Source: Verrucomicrobiia bacterium
Lineage (GTDB): Bacteria > Verrucomicrobiota > Verrucomicrobiia > Verrucomicrobiales > DEV007
DNA length: 64,000 nt
Assembly: GCA_030425385.1 (NCBI GenBank)
Contig: JAUIAH010000001.1
Coordinates: 248,001 to 312,000, forward strand
Direction: 5' to 3'
Shown: one piece after another, positions 44,962 to 53,965 of the stretch
How positions within the stretch are numbered: position 1 is the stretch's first letter
Layout: every line of letters starts with the position of its first letter
The notes under the pieces: model-generated
Databases searched by the model: none
Seen by the model: the letters and a program-made list of their open reading frames with translations, nothing else
Told to the model about the DNA's origin: nothing
Program-made: the position numbers and the translations under genes

Positions 44962-45036
44962 CGCTTTGTTGCTCTGTGAGGGCCGATTCAAATCGTTTGC
45001 CAAATGCCCCCAAGCTTGCTTGTTACCCGCCTGCTT

Positions 45037-46587
45037 ATGTCCGCCTCTAAATCCAGTTCCGACAACGCGCGCAACGTGCTCATGGACAAGATCGTGAGCC
45101 TCTGCAAGCGCCGTGGTTTCGTCTTTCAATCCAGCGAGATCTATGGAGGCCTCAACGGCTGCTGGGACTATGGCCCCCTCGGCGCCGAGCTGAAGAAGAA
45201 TCTCAAAGACTACTGGTGGCGGCGCATGGTGCGCGACCGCGATGACGTCGTGGGCATGGACGGCGCCATTCTCCAGAATCGTTCCGTGTGGCAAGCCAGT
45301 GGCCACGAGAAGACTTTCAGTGACCCATTGGTCGATTGCAAAGAAACCAAGGCACGCTTTCGCGCGGATCAGATCTTCTACACGCCAGCCATCATCGGCG
45401 GGGACTCACACGGCTACGTCTCGATCACGGAATCGCCCAGCATGGAGGAAGAGGCCCAGCAGAAGATCCGCAAGATTCAGAAGAAAGGTGGGATCAAAGG
45501 AGAAATCGCCCCGCTCGATCTCAAACCCCTGACCGAGGCCACCGCTGAAGAACGGGCCCAAATCCCGAGTCCCAATGCGACGGAGCCCGGCACCCTGACA
45601 GAACCACGGCAGTTCAATCTGATGTTCAAGACCTACGTCGGCCCAGTCGAGGACGATAAGAACGTCACCTATCTCCGCCCGGAAACGGCTCAGGCCATCT
45701 TCGTCCAATTTAAGAATGTGTTGGAAACCTCGCGCGTCAAGCCACCCTTTGGCATCGCCCAAATCGGCAAGGCTTTCCGGAATGAGATCAATCCACGCAA
45801 TTTCACTTTCCGCTCGCGGGAATTCGAGCAGATGGAAATCGAGTATTTCTGCCGCCCAGAAGATGGCATGCGCTTGCTCGACGAATGGCTGGAGACGCGT
45901 CTCAAGTTCTATGAGGAAATCGGCATCCCACGTGATAAACTTCACATCCTGGATGTCCCGGAGAAAGAAAGAGCCCACTATTCCAAAGGCACCTACGATA
46001 TCGAATACGAATTTCCTTTCGGTGTGCAAGAGTTAGAAGGAGTAGCCTATCGGACAGACTACGACTTGACCAAGCATCAGGAACACAGCGGCAAGCCACT
46101 GGAGTATTTCGATCCCAACACCAAGGAGAAATTCATTCCCCATGTCGTCGAACCCAGCGCTGGGGTCGACCGCACTGTGCTGGCACTCATTTGCCAAGCA
46201 TTCGATGAAGAAACCGTCACCAATGACAAGGGCAAAGAAGAAACGCGTACCGTTCTCCGCTTTGCCCCTCGCATGGCTCCCATCAAATGTGGCGTGTTTC
46301 CGCTCCTCAAGAACAAGCCTGAGCTCGTGGCCAAAGCGCGCGAAGTGCAAGAAATGCTACGCGTCCATATGAACGTCTTTTATGACGAAGGCGGCGCCGT
46401 CGGTCGGCGCTATCGTCGCCAAGATGAAATTGGCACGCCCTTCTGTGTCACCATCGATTTCGATACCCTTGGTGAGAATGGCGACGAGACGAAAGACACC
46501 GTCACCGTGCGGGAACGCGACGCCATGACGCAAGAGCGTATCGCCATCAAAGATCTGCTCGGCTACCTCCTGGAAAGGATTTCCTAA
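45037..46587 (+). CDS. glyQS: Glycyl-tRNA synthetase, dimeric (alpha2) type
   Basis: A 516-residue class II synthetase of the single-chain alpha2 type. Motifs: MDKIVSLCKRRGFVFQSSEIYGGLNGCWDYGPLG at the start (split here: it begins MDKIVSLCKRR), YLRPETAQAIF, motif 2 in FRNEINPRNFTFRSREFEQME, and motif 3 near PSAGVDRTVLALI. The C-terminal anticodon domain (about 400-516) contains FYDEGGAVGRRYRRQDEIGTPFC. It charges tRNA-Gly. ATG 45037 is used; the in-frame start at 45004 adds 11 non-family residues. It is followed 3 bases later by scpA. Confidence 0.96.
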   Translation: MSASKSSSDNARNVLMDKIVSLCKRRGFVFQSSEIYGGLNGCWDYGPLGAELKKNLKDYWWRRMVRDRDDVVGMDGAILQNRSVWQASGHEKTFSDPLVDCKETKARFRADQIFYTPAIIGGDSHGYVSITESPSMEEEAQQKIRKIQKKGGIKGEIAPLDLKPLTEATAEERAQIPSPNATEPGTLTEPRQFNLMFKTYVGPVEDDKNVTYLRPETAQAIFVQFKNVLETSRVKPPFGIAQIGKAFRNEINPRNFTFRSREFEQMEIEYFCRPEDGMRLLDEWLETRLKFYEEIGIPRDKLHILDVPEKERAHYSKGTYDIEYEFPFGVQELEGVAYRTDYDLTKHQEHSGKPLEYFDPNTKEKFIPHVVEPSAGVDRTVLALICQAFDEETVTNDKGKEETRTVLRFAPRMAPIKCGVFPLLKNKPELVAKAREVQEMLRVHMNVFYDEGGAVGRRYRRQDEIGTPFCVTIDFDTLGENGDETKDTVTVRERDAMTQERIAIKDLLGYLLERIS

Positions 46588-46590
46588 CGT

Positions 46591-47358
46591 ATGAGCGACA
46601 CCGACGAGACCGAAGAATACAAGGTCCGGCTCGATATCTTTGAAGGTCCGTTAGACCTTCTCCTCTATCTCATCAAACGCGATGAGATCGATATCTATAG
46701 CATTTCCATCGAGCGCATCACCAAACAATACCTTGAATACATCGACACGTTCAAGCTCCTGAACATCGATCTCGCCAGTGAGTTCGTCGTCATGGCGGCC
46801 AATTTGATGTATATCAAAAGCCGCACGCTCCTGCCCAAACCCGAGCAACCGCCTGAGGAAGACGCAGAAGAGGATGACCCACGATGGGATCTCATTCGGC
46901 AATTGGTCGAATACAAGAAATTCAAAGACGCCGCCAACTATCTGGGGCAACGCGAACTGGAACAAGGCGAGCTCTTTGAGCACATCCCCGAAGCACCCAA
47001 GCTCCCCACCGGCCCGCCACCGCCACCGAATGTCAATATCTTTGACCTTATCCGGGCATTTCAGAATGTCCTCAAGCGCTTCCAAGAAGAACTCGAACTC
47101 GGCGAGATCCACGACGATCCCTTCACTGTCAGTGACAAGATCGACTATCTCATGGAGCGCTTCCAGCCGGGCACGCGCATGCCCTTCACCAGTCTCTTTG
47201 ACAAAGCGAGTTCACGCACGGAAGTCATTGTCACTTTCCTCGCCATGCTCGAACTCATTCGCCTCAAGCAATTCCGCTTCGAGCAGAAAGACCCCCTTGG
47301 CGACATCGAGGTCATTCGCCGCGAAGTCACCGGCAACAGCGGCATCGCCGACGTGTGA
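46591..47358 (+). CDS. scpA: Segregation and condensation protein A
   Basis: A 255-residue kleisin that bridges the SMC ATPase heads for chromosome condensation. The family start is clear (YKVRLDIFEGPLDLLLYLIKRDEIDIYSI), followed by FVVMAANLMYIKSRTLLP, an acidic/proline linker at about 88-150, and the C-terminal winged helix (TEVIVTFLAMLELIRLKQF). It is 3 bases after glyQS, so co-transcribed. scpB, the usual partner, does not follow; a REP-associated transposase gene does. Confidence 0.95.
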   Translation: MSDTDETEEYKVRLDIFEGPLDLLLYLIKRDEIDIYSISIERITKQYLEYIDTFKLLNIDLASEFVVMAANLMYIKSRTLLPKPEQPPEEDAEEDDPRWDLIRQLVEYKKFKDAANYLGQRELEQGELFEHIPEAPKLPTGPPPPPNVNIFDLIRAFQNVLKRFQEELELGEIHDDPFTVSDKIDYLMERFQPGTRMPFTSLFDKASSRTEVIVTFLAMLELIRLKQFRFEQKDPLGDIEVIRREVTGNSGIADV

Positions 47359-47388
47359 GCCAATCAGCGTTTTGAGACATCGATGATG

Positions 47389-47415
47389 AGCACCCCAACC
47401 AGCAAATGGGGTGCT
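47389..47415 (+). terminator. Hairpin after scpA
   Basis: A 9-base stem AGCACCCCA/TGGGGTGCT with a 9-base loop lies 30 bases after scpA. A second stem AACCGATAA/TTATTGGTT (47416-47444) follows at once. No T-run is seen. It may end glyQS-scpA transcription or belong to the flank of the transposase gene. Confidence 0.5.
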
Positions 47416-47455
47416 AACCGATAAGATAAGCTTCCTTATTGGTTCCTCTCGTTGG

Positions 47456-48493
47456 CTACGAGATCTTCGGTCGCCTTTCCCGCAAATCCACCAGCCCGCG
47501 CCATTTCTCCATCCCCGCCGCCTTCACCGGGCGCGCCCCACGCGCACGCTTCACCCGCATCCCCTCCCGATGCCGCGCAAACACCTCCTCAATGAACGCC
47601 TCGCTCCCCAATGCCAACCCCTCACTGAAATAGCGCACCCGCACCCGCACCACCTGCGCCAGACTCAACTGCCCTCTCTGTCGCGCCACTTTCTCCACCG
47701 ATTCCGCCCGAATCCCTGCGCGCCTTCTGTCCCCTTCTTCAGGCTCCGGCGTCTCTACTTCCCCAAACCCATACAGATAAAGCCGATACTGCGCCTGACA
47801 CGTTCGCCATTGCTGCGGACTCCCATGCTCCACCCCTAACACCCGCATCAACCCGCGCCGCCGCGCCCTATTCCCCGCCACCGCTTCCCCATACCCACTC
47901 CACCGATAATCCTTCGGATCCTCCACGATCCCCGCCCGCACCGGATTCAGGTCAATGTAGGCTGCCATCGTCAGCAACACCGTCTCGTCATTCTCTAACA
48001 ACACACTTTTAAACCGATCCTCCCAAAGCGGCCCCTTGCGCTGAACCTGGTTGTTATACCACTGGGTGAACCGCTGCTTCAGTTCCTTCATGAACATCGA
48101 CACATCCGCCATCCGATTCAGAAAGCGTTGCCGATACTCGGGATACCCCTTCTCAGGACACTGTTCTTTCATCCGCGCTAACATCTGCCGCACCCCAATC
48201 AACTGTTCCTCGGAGGTGGTCACCAACGCCAACCGTCGCAGCAACTCCGCATCATCAATCGCCGCGCGATGTTCCTCCGCATTCGGCACCTCGATCAGCA
48301 AATGGATGTGATTCGACATCAAGCAGAACGTGATCAACTCCACTCCCGCAAATCCGCACTGAATCTCCAAGAGTTCCCGAAACTTCTCCTTCACGGGCCC
48401 CTCCAGCACAAAGCGCCCCTCAATGATCCGCGACATCACGTGGTAACAGTTCGAAGCCGCTCCAGGTTCCCCTTTGATTCGAATCGCTCTCAT
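47456..48493 (-). CDS. REP-associated tyrosine transposase (RAYT), IS200-like Y1 family
   Basis: A 345-residue protein. The Y1/HUH transposase domain occupies about 1-200: ASNCYHVMSRIIEGRF at the start, HUH motif in CLMSNHIHLLIEVP, catalytic tyrosine in FMKELKQRFTQWYNNQ, and GPLWEDRFKSVLLEND-AYIDLNPVRAGI, typical of RAYTs. A long C-terminal extension (about 220-345) has a basic helix-rich end. RAYTs are single-copy domesticated transposases that process small palindromic REP repeats. GTG (48496) precedes the ATG (48493); a GGAGG lies upstream. The gene separates scpA from the aldolase gene. Confidence 0.93.
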   Translation of the reverse strand: MRAIRIKGEPGAASNCYHVMSRIIEGRFVLEGPVKEKFRELLEIQCGFAGVELITFCLMSNHIHLLIEVPNAEEHRAAIDDAELLRRLALVTTSEEQLIGVRQMLARMKEQCPEKGYPEYRQRFLNRMADVSMFMKELKQRFTQWYNNQVQRKGPLWEDRFKSVLLENDETVLLTMAAYIDLNPVRAGIVEDPKDYRWSGYGEAVAGNRARRRGLMRVLGVEHGSPQQWRTCQAQYRLYLYGFGEVETPEPEEGDRRRAGIRAESVEKVARQRGQLSLAQVVRVRVRYFSEGLALGSEAFIEEVFARHREGMRVKRARGARPVKAAGMEKWRGLVDLRERRPKIS

Positions 48494-48533
48494 CACCCAT
48501 CCCTACCTCCAACACCGCCACCCCGTCAATATA

Positions 48534-48568
48534 TTTGTGGTCGGACCCTTATTAGTTTGTGGTGCGGA
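48534..48568. repeat. Short direct repeat upstream of the RAYT gene
   Basis: TTTGTGGTCGGA (48534) and TTTGTGGTGCGGA (48556) repeat with a one-base difference in length, 22 bases apart. The first is followed by CC, making the small palindrome GGTCGGACC after GTGG. GT-A/G-G next to a small palindrome is the known layout of REP ends recognised by RAYTs. Confidence 0.35.
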
Positions 48569-48600
48569 GGAACTGTTTCTCTGACCTCAGCTTGGCTTAT

Positions 48601-49647
48601 CTATCTATCGATCAGTGCGTTGACGTCGCTGATGAAGGCATCGATGTGATCTTGGGTAGTGGCCCAGGAGCACATGAGGCGGGCGTCGCCAACGCCGGCG
48701 AGTTCGTAATAGTGCCAGCCTTTGGCCTGGAGGCCTTCATGAACGATGGCTGGAAAGCGGGCGAAGACAGCGTTGGCTTCGGTAGGGAAGAGAAGTTCGA
48801 TTCCGGGAATCTCCCCGAGCCGTTGGCGGAGCTGAGTCGCTTTGGCATTGGCCTCGGTGGCAAGGGCTCGCCAGGCGTCGTCGCGAAGCAAGCCGCACCA
48901 GGTGGCGGTGAGAATCCGCATCTTAGAGGCGAGTTGACCGGCCTGTTTGCAGCGGTAATCAAACTCCTGAGCGAGGTCGGCGTCAAAGAAGAGAACGGCT
49001 TCCCCCACCCCAGCACCCAGTTTGGTGAGCCCAAGGCTCATGACATCGACCCCGACACGCCAACTCAGATCGGCCGGGGAGAGATCGTGGTGGACAAGGG
49101 CATGAGTGAAACGCGCCCCGTCGAGGTGCACGCGGAGCCCAAGCGACTGGGCACATTGGCTCAAAGCCTCCATCTCGCCTTTCTCGTAGGTGGTGCCAAA
49201 TTCAGTGGCCTGGGTGAGGCTGAGAGCGCGCGGTTTGGGAAAGTGCAAGTCGCGTCGCTTGGCAACGGCATTCTCGACAACGGCAGGCGTCAGCTTTGCG
49301 TGTTCGCCCGGACAGGGAAGAATCTTGGCGCCACCGGTGAAATGCTCAGGGGCGCCGCATTCATCGGTCATGATGTGGGCCTTCTCATGCGCGATGATGG
49401 CGTGGTAACCCTGACAAATAGCCGAAAGCGCAAGGGCATTGGCGGCGGTGCCATTAAAGACGAAGAAGACCTGGAGCGCATCGTGCTCGAAGAACTCGCG
49501 TAGGCGTTGGCAGGCTTCTTCCGTGTAGGGATCGTCACCGTACGAGCCGACAGTGGACGCGTTGGCTTCTTGGAGGGCCGCCCAAGCAGGCGGGGCGATT
49601 CCCGAGGTGTTGTCGCTAGCGAAAGCGTAAGCGTGGTCTGCCTCCAT
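48601..49647 (-). CDS. Low-specificity threonine aldolase / beta-eliminating lyase
   Basis: A 348-residue PLP enzyme that splits threonine into glycine and acetaldehyde, or acts on similar beta-hydroxy amino acids. The start FASDNTSGIAPPAWAALQEAN, the VGSYGDDPYTEEACQRLREFF segment, LRVHLDGARF (the PLP aspartate) and SLGLTKLGAG (PLP lysine) match the family. ATG 49647 is fixed by a good Shine-Dalgarno GGGAGG at 49652-49657; a frame start at 49659 would place that site inside the gene. It lies 30 bases after the HlyD-like gene. Confidence 0.92.
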   Translation of the reverse strand: MEADHAYAFASDNTSGIAPPAWAALQEANASTVGSYGDDPYTEEACQRLREFFEHDALQVFFVFNGTAANALALSAICQGYHAIIAHEKAHIMTDECGAPEHFTGGAKILPCPGEHAKLTPAVVENAVAKRRDLHFPKPRALSLTQATEFGTTYEKGEMEALSQCAQSLGLRVHLDGARFTHALVHHDLSPADLSWRVGVDVMSLGLTKLGAGVGEAVLFFDADLAQEFDYRCKQAGQLASKMRILTATWCGLLRDDAWRALATEANAKATQLRQRLGEIPGIELLFPTEANAVFARFPAIVHEGLQAKGWHYYELAGVGDARLMCSWATTQDHIDAFISDVNALIDR

Positions 49648-49676
49648 GCTGCCTCCCACTGCGCAAATACTCGACC

Positions 49677-51158
49677 CTAACTGGCGTTCATGTCATTGTC
49701 CCGCATGACCACGCGTTCTCCTTCGGCGAGGCCTTCCAGGATATGGATGTACTGATCCGTGAAGGCTCCCAGAGTGACTTCTCGCATAGCGCTTTCACCA
49801 TTGGCACCTTGCACTTCTACCAATGACTGCCCCTCAACCGTGGACACAGCTTCGAGGGGAATGGCGATGGCATCTTGGACATAGTGAACAATCACTTGCG
49901 CTTTGCCAGAAGCTCCGGGAGGCACGTCTTCGCCGACTTGGTCTCGCAAGGTGATCTCAGTCTTATAGACCCGGGCATCACCCGAAGACCGACGGCGATT
50001 CCGCTCAGGAAAGATGGCTACCTTGCTCACTTGTCCCGCAAGGCGTCGGTCGGGGGCCGTGTCGAGCGAAACGACGGCGTCCTGACCGATTTCCAATTCA
50101 TTCACCTCAGTCTCGTGGACCTTGATCACAATCTTCATCGCCGACGTGTCAGGAATGGTGATGATTTCTTGCCGCTGCCGAATCATCGCGCCCTCTTCGA
50201 TCATGGATTCACGACTGGAGCGACTCCCCGATCCCCCGTAGACCACCATGCCCGCGTGCGGTGCGTGGAGTTTAGTCGCGTCCAACTGGTCTTCGGCTTC
50301 TGTGAGGGCTTCCTTGGCGAGATCCAGAGCAACCTTGGCGCTGGACTCTTTGGCCACAGCCTGGGTGACTCGATTCTCCCCTTCGCGCTTCGTCCTCATG
50401 AGAGCTTTCTGACTCTCCACGAGATCGGCCGCCAATTTCTGATACCGCTTGATCACGTCAAATTTCCGAGCGGCAGTTTCGCGATTGCTAGCGTTCTCCA
50501 ATCGCGCGGAGCCTGAGGTGACGGCGAGCCGGTCCCGGTTGAGGACCGAAGTCGTTTCGAAGCCCGCGGCCGCCAGGGTTTGGGAATTCCGAAAACGCTC
50601 TTTGGAAAGTTGCAGCGACGCATCCGCCAAGAGTCGGTCCAACTCGGCTTCACGGAGAAGATGTGCTTTCTCCACTTTCTCGAATTTCTCCATGTCCATG
50701 CGGGCGAAATCCACGGCGAGTTGTGCTTTGCGGATCTCGCTCTCGACATCACTGGTCACGATGACGAGTCTGGACTCGGCTGCGGCATGATTGGAAAGAC
50801 GCGACTCATAGGCGAGTTGGCGGCGCTCTAGGCGCTCCTCAAGGCTTGAGGCGTCCAGCTCCACCAAGAGATCCCCTTCCTCCACGAAGGTGCCTTCAGG
50901 TACGAGGTAGACGATGCGGCTGGTGCCCGCCACTTCGTTGCGAATGGTCGTTTCGCGCACGGGCTCCAGGGAGCCGTTCTCTTCTACGCTGACTACGAAA
51001 TCCTTCCGGGCCACCTCATAGATCGCGTAGCCCTCGCCAGCATCAGCAGGCCCACGGACGGCGCGGAGGAGTCCCATGCCCCCTACGAGAACGAGGAATG
51101 CGAGGACGCCGAGGACCACACGGGACTTCGGGAGACGATGTTTGAGCAAGGCAACCAT
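49677..51158 (-). CDS. HlyD-like efflux periplasmic adaptor
   Basis: A 493-residue membrane-fusion protein. One N-terminal helix (about 13-30) anchors it. The barrel-sandwich/lipoyl halves are at about 70-110 (GTSRIVYLVPEGTFVEEGDLLVELD) and 300-330 (LHAPHAGMVVYGGS), separated by a long coiled coil (about 105-295). Beta-barrel and membrane-proximal domains follow (VHETEVNELEIGQDAVV, IPLEAVSTVEGQSLVEV). No ABC or RND transporter gene is adjacent, so it is an orphan adaptor here; the next gene is the aldolase. Confidence 0.9.
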   Translation of the reverse strand: MVALLKHRLPKSRVVLGVLAFLVLVGGMGLLRAVRGPADAGEGYAIYEVARKDFVVSVEENGSLEPVRETTIRNEVAGTSRIVYLVPEGTFVEEGDLLVELDASSLEERLERRQLAYESRLSNHAAAESRLVIVTSDVESEIRKAQLAVDFARMDMEKFEKVEKAHLLREAELDRLLADASLQLSKERFRNSQTLAAAGFETTSVLNRDRLAVTSGSARLENASNRETAARKFDVIKRYQKLAADLVESQKALMRTKREGENRVTQAVAKESSAKVALDLAKEALTEAEDQLDATKLHAPHAGMVVYGGSGSRSSRESMIEEGAMIRQRQEIITIPDTSAMKIVIKVHETEVNELEIGQDAVVSLDTAPDRRLAGQVSKVAIFPERNRRRSSGDARVYKTEITLRDQVGEDVPPGASGKAQVIVHYVQDAIAIPLEAVSTVEGQSLVEVQGANGESAMREVTLGAFTDQYIHILEGLAEGERVVMRDNDMNAS

Positions 51159-51292
51159 GGACGGATAAAAAGAACACCGGACCCGAATTTCGGTCTTGCC
51201 AGAGGCGAAAGTTTCTGATTATCCGCTCCGACAGCGACGTTTCCGAGTCTCTGGGGTTGCTTTCGGCTGGGGGTGGGCAAGTTGGACTAGAA

Positions 51293-53956
51293 ATGAGTCC
51301 GACCAGAGAGCACGAGCGCCTGCGCGAGAATGCGGAAAGGAAGCGCCACTGGCTGCGCTGGGGTCCTTACCTTTCGGAACGACAATGGGCCACGGTACGG
51401 GAGGACTACTCACCGGACGGCAATTGCTGGCGCTACTTCCCGCATGACCACGCGCGGAGTCGGGCCTACCGCTGGGGGGAAGATGGTTTGTTAGGATTCA
51501 CTGATACCAAGTGCCGTCTGTGCGTGGCACTGGCATTATGGAATGAGCAAGACACCATCCTCAAAGAGCGCCTCTTTGGACTTACTAATCCGGAGGGCAA
51601 TCACGGGGAAGATGTGAAGGAGCTCTATTACTATCTCCAATCATCACCGACGCATTCCTATGTGAAGCAGCTCTACAAATATCCGCATGCGGCATTTCCC
51701 TATTCCGAACTGGTGCGGCAGAATCGCAAGTTCACGACGGACGACCCTGAGTACGAGTTATTAGACACAGGAATCTTTGATGAGCACCGCTACACCGATG
51801 TGTTCGCCGAGATTGCCAAATATGGTCCCAATGATATCGTCATCCGCTACACGGTGATCAATCGCGGTCCTGAACCCGCGCCGATTCATGTGATTCCACA
51901 GGTATGGTTTCGCAATAACTGGACCTGGCAATGCACCCATGAAGGCTGCACGGCAAAGCCCATGCTTGAACGCGTCGGTGACACCACCCTTTCATTAGAG
52001 CACGAAGAACTCGGCTCATTCCGCCTCGAATGGGAAGTGCCGGATGGCTTTAAAGAAATCCTATTCACAGAGAACGTCACTAACGACCAACGAATCGTCG
52101 GTGCGAAACAGAATCGGTCGGCCTATGTGAAGGACGCCTTTCATCGGTATCTCGTCGATGGGGAGGAAGATGTCATCAATCCGCGCGAACGAGGCACGAA
52201 AGCGGGGATCCATTATCATTTCATGCTCGCCCCAGGTGAATCCCGCTCCGTGTGCCTGCGGCTTTATGAACCCAATGAGCCGCCGTTGGGCGAACCCTTC
52301 GGGGCTATTGATGCGCTCATGCAGAAGCGCCAAGCGGAATCTCAAGCATTCTACGATTCGGTCCTCTCACCGATGCACACGCCGGAGGAGCGCCAAATTG
52401 CGGAGCAAGCCTATGCCGGACTTTTATGCAGCAAGCAATTCTATCACTACGTCGTCAGTGATTGGCTCAAAGGCGACATGGCGATTTCCAAGCCCCCAAC
52501 TCTGCGGGCCAACGGGCGGAATTCGCAGTGGGAACATGTCTATAGCCGCGATGTCATTTCGATGCCGGACAAGTGGGAGTATCCATGGTTTGCCGCATGG
52601 GACCTAGCTTTTCACATGGTGCCAATGGCGAAAGTGGACCCTGAATTTGCCAAATACCAAATGGGTATCTTTCTGCGGGAATGGTACATGCACCCCAATG
52701 GGCAAATACCGGCCTACGAATTCAAGTTCGATGACGTCAACCCGCCCGTCCATGCCTGGGCGGCTCGGCGCGTCTACGAGATTGAGAAGGAGAACGGGAC
52801 GAAAGACCGATCCTTCCTCACCAGTATCTTCCAGAAATTGCTCCTTAATTTCACCTGGTGGGTGAACCGCAAGGATGCCGAGGGTAAGGGCATCTTCGCG
52901 GGCGGCTTCCTGGGGCTCGATAATATCAGTGTCTTTGATCGATCCAGCGATATTCCCTCCGGTGGCGAGTTGCAGCAGGCAGACGGCACGGGCTGGATGG
53001 GATTCTTCTGCTCGAATATGCTGCAAATTGCGATCGAGCTCGCTCGCGATGGCGATCGTCTCGCGGTCGCCTACGAAGACATGGCGTCGAAATTCTTCGA
53101 GCATTTCGTGCAGATTGTGGATGCCATTAATACCCATGGCGGCACCGGTTTGTGGGACGAAGAGGACGGCTTTTATTATGATCAAGTACTCCTTGATCAC
53201 CAAGTCATCCCCATCAAGGTGCGATCGCTCGTAGGTCTCTTGCCGTTGACCGCGGTCACTGTCATTGATGAAGATCAATTAGCGCGTTTGCCAGGGTTTC
53301 GAAAGCGCTTCGAATGGTTCTTGAAGAATCGTAAAGACCTCGCGCGCTACATCATCCACAGCCGGACAGGGAAGAAACAATGGCTCCTTTCCTTGGTACC
53401 CTATGAACGGTTGAGACAAATCCTTCCTCGCCTCATGGATCCCAACGAGTTTCTGTCGCCGTTTGGCATCCGCTCGTTGTCCAAGTATCATGAAGCCCAT
53501 CCGTTCACCGTGGATCTCAAAGGCAAGAGGCAAAGCGTCTCCTACACGCCTGGCGAATCACGCACGCTTTCCTTTGGTGGCAATTCTAATTGGCGCGGTC
53601 CCATCTGGTTCCCGACCAACCACCTGTTGATTGAGGCGCTGCGTACCTATCATCAGTTTTATGGTGATCAGTTAGAAGTGCGCCATCCCAGCGCGCCTCG
53701 CGTGGGCATGACGCTCGACATGGCGGCGGACGACATCACCAAACGTCTCACCAAACTCTTCCGCCCAGGACCAGAGGGCAGACCTGCTCACGGCGCTGCC
53801 AAGATCTATCATGAGGATGCGCACTGGAAAGATCTCGTCCTCTTTTATGAATACTTTCACGCCGATACCGGCCGTGGTTTAGGAGCGAGCCACCAAACCG
53901 GTTGGACCGCGCTCGTGGCTCTCTACTTCGATCAGATCGCTCGGCAACGCGATTGA
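51293..53956 (+). CDS. MGH1-like (GH63-type) glycoside hydrolase
   Basis: An 887-residue cytoplasmic-looking enzyme (no signal peptide). It matches bacterial GH63-like glucosidases: RWGPYLSERQWATVREDYS at the start, VIPQVWFRNNWTW, a long (alpha/alpha)6 barrel with SKQFYHYVVSDWLKGD, PWFAAWDLAFHMVPMAKVDPEFAK, QADGTGWMGFFCSNMLQIA and NSNWRGPIWFPTNHLLIEAL, and ASHQTGWTALVALY at the end. Relatives hydrolyse mannosylglycerate, glucosylglycerate or other alpha-glucosides, which would fit compatible-solute turnover. I placed the start at ATG 51293, before SPTREHERLRENAERKR; a frame start at 51257 is less likely. Confidence 0.9.
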   Translation: MSPTREHERLRENAERKRHWLRWGPYLSERQWATVREDYSPDGNCWRYFPHDHARSRAYRWGEDGLLGFTDTKCRLCVALALWNEQDTILKERLFGLTNPEGNHGEDVKELYYYLQSSPTHSYVKQLYKYPHAAFPYSELVRQNRKFTTDDPEYELLDTGIFDEHRYTDVFAEIAKYGPNDIVIRYTVINRGPEPAPIHVIPQVWFRNNWTWQCTHEGCTAKPMLERVGDTTLSLEHEELGSFRLEWEVPDGFKEILFTENVTNDQRIVGAKQNRSAYVKDAFHRYLVDGEEDVINPRERGTKAGIHYHFMLAPGESRSVCLRLYEPNEPPLGEPFGAIDALMQKRQAESQAFYDSVLSPMHTPEERQIAEQAYAGLLCSKQFYHYVVSDWLKGDMAISKPPTLRANGRNSQWEHVYSRDVISMPDKWEYPWFAAWDLAFHMVPMAKVDPEFAKYQMGIFLREWYMHPNGQIPAYEFKFDDVNPPVHAWAARRVYEIEKENGTKDRSFLTSIFQKLLLNFTWWVNRKDAEGKGIFAGGFLGLDNISVFDRSSDIPSGGELQQADGTGWMGFFCSNMLQIAIELARDGDRLAVAYEDMASKFFEHFVQIVDAINTHGGTGLWDEEDGFYYDQVLLDHQVIPIKVRSLVGLLPLTAVTVIDEDQLARLPGFRKRFEWFLKNRKDLARYIIHSRTGKKQWLLSLVPYERLRQILPRLMDPNEFLSPFGIRSLSKYHEAHPFTVDLKGKRQSVSYTPGESRTLSFGGNSNWRGPIWFPTNHLLIEALRTYHQFYGDQLEVRHPSAPRVGMTLDMAADDITKRLTKLFRPGPEGRPAHGAAKIYHEDAHWKDLVLFYEYFHADTGRGLGASHQTGWTALVALYFDQIARQRD

Positions 53957-53965
53957 CCATCCACC

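Noticed and set aside
44962-45036. Glycine riboswitch or T-box before glyQS
   Set aside because: The leader is only about 75 bases and shows neither the riboswitch core nor a T-box sequence.
48559-49503. Long plus-strand frame of 314 codons
   Set aside because: It is antisense to the threonine aldolase, whose PLP motifs and Shine-Dalgarno site are clear; the translation has no recognisable features.
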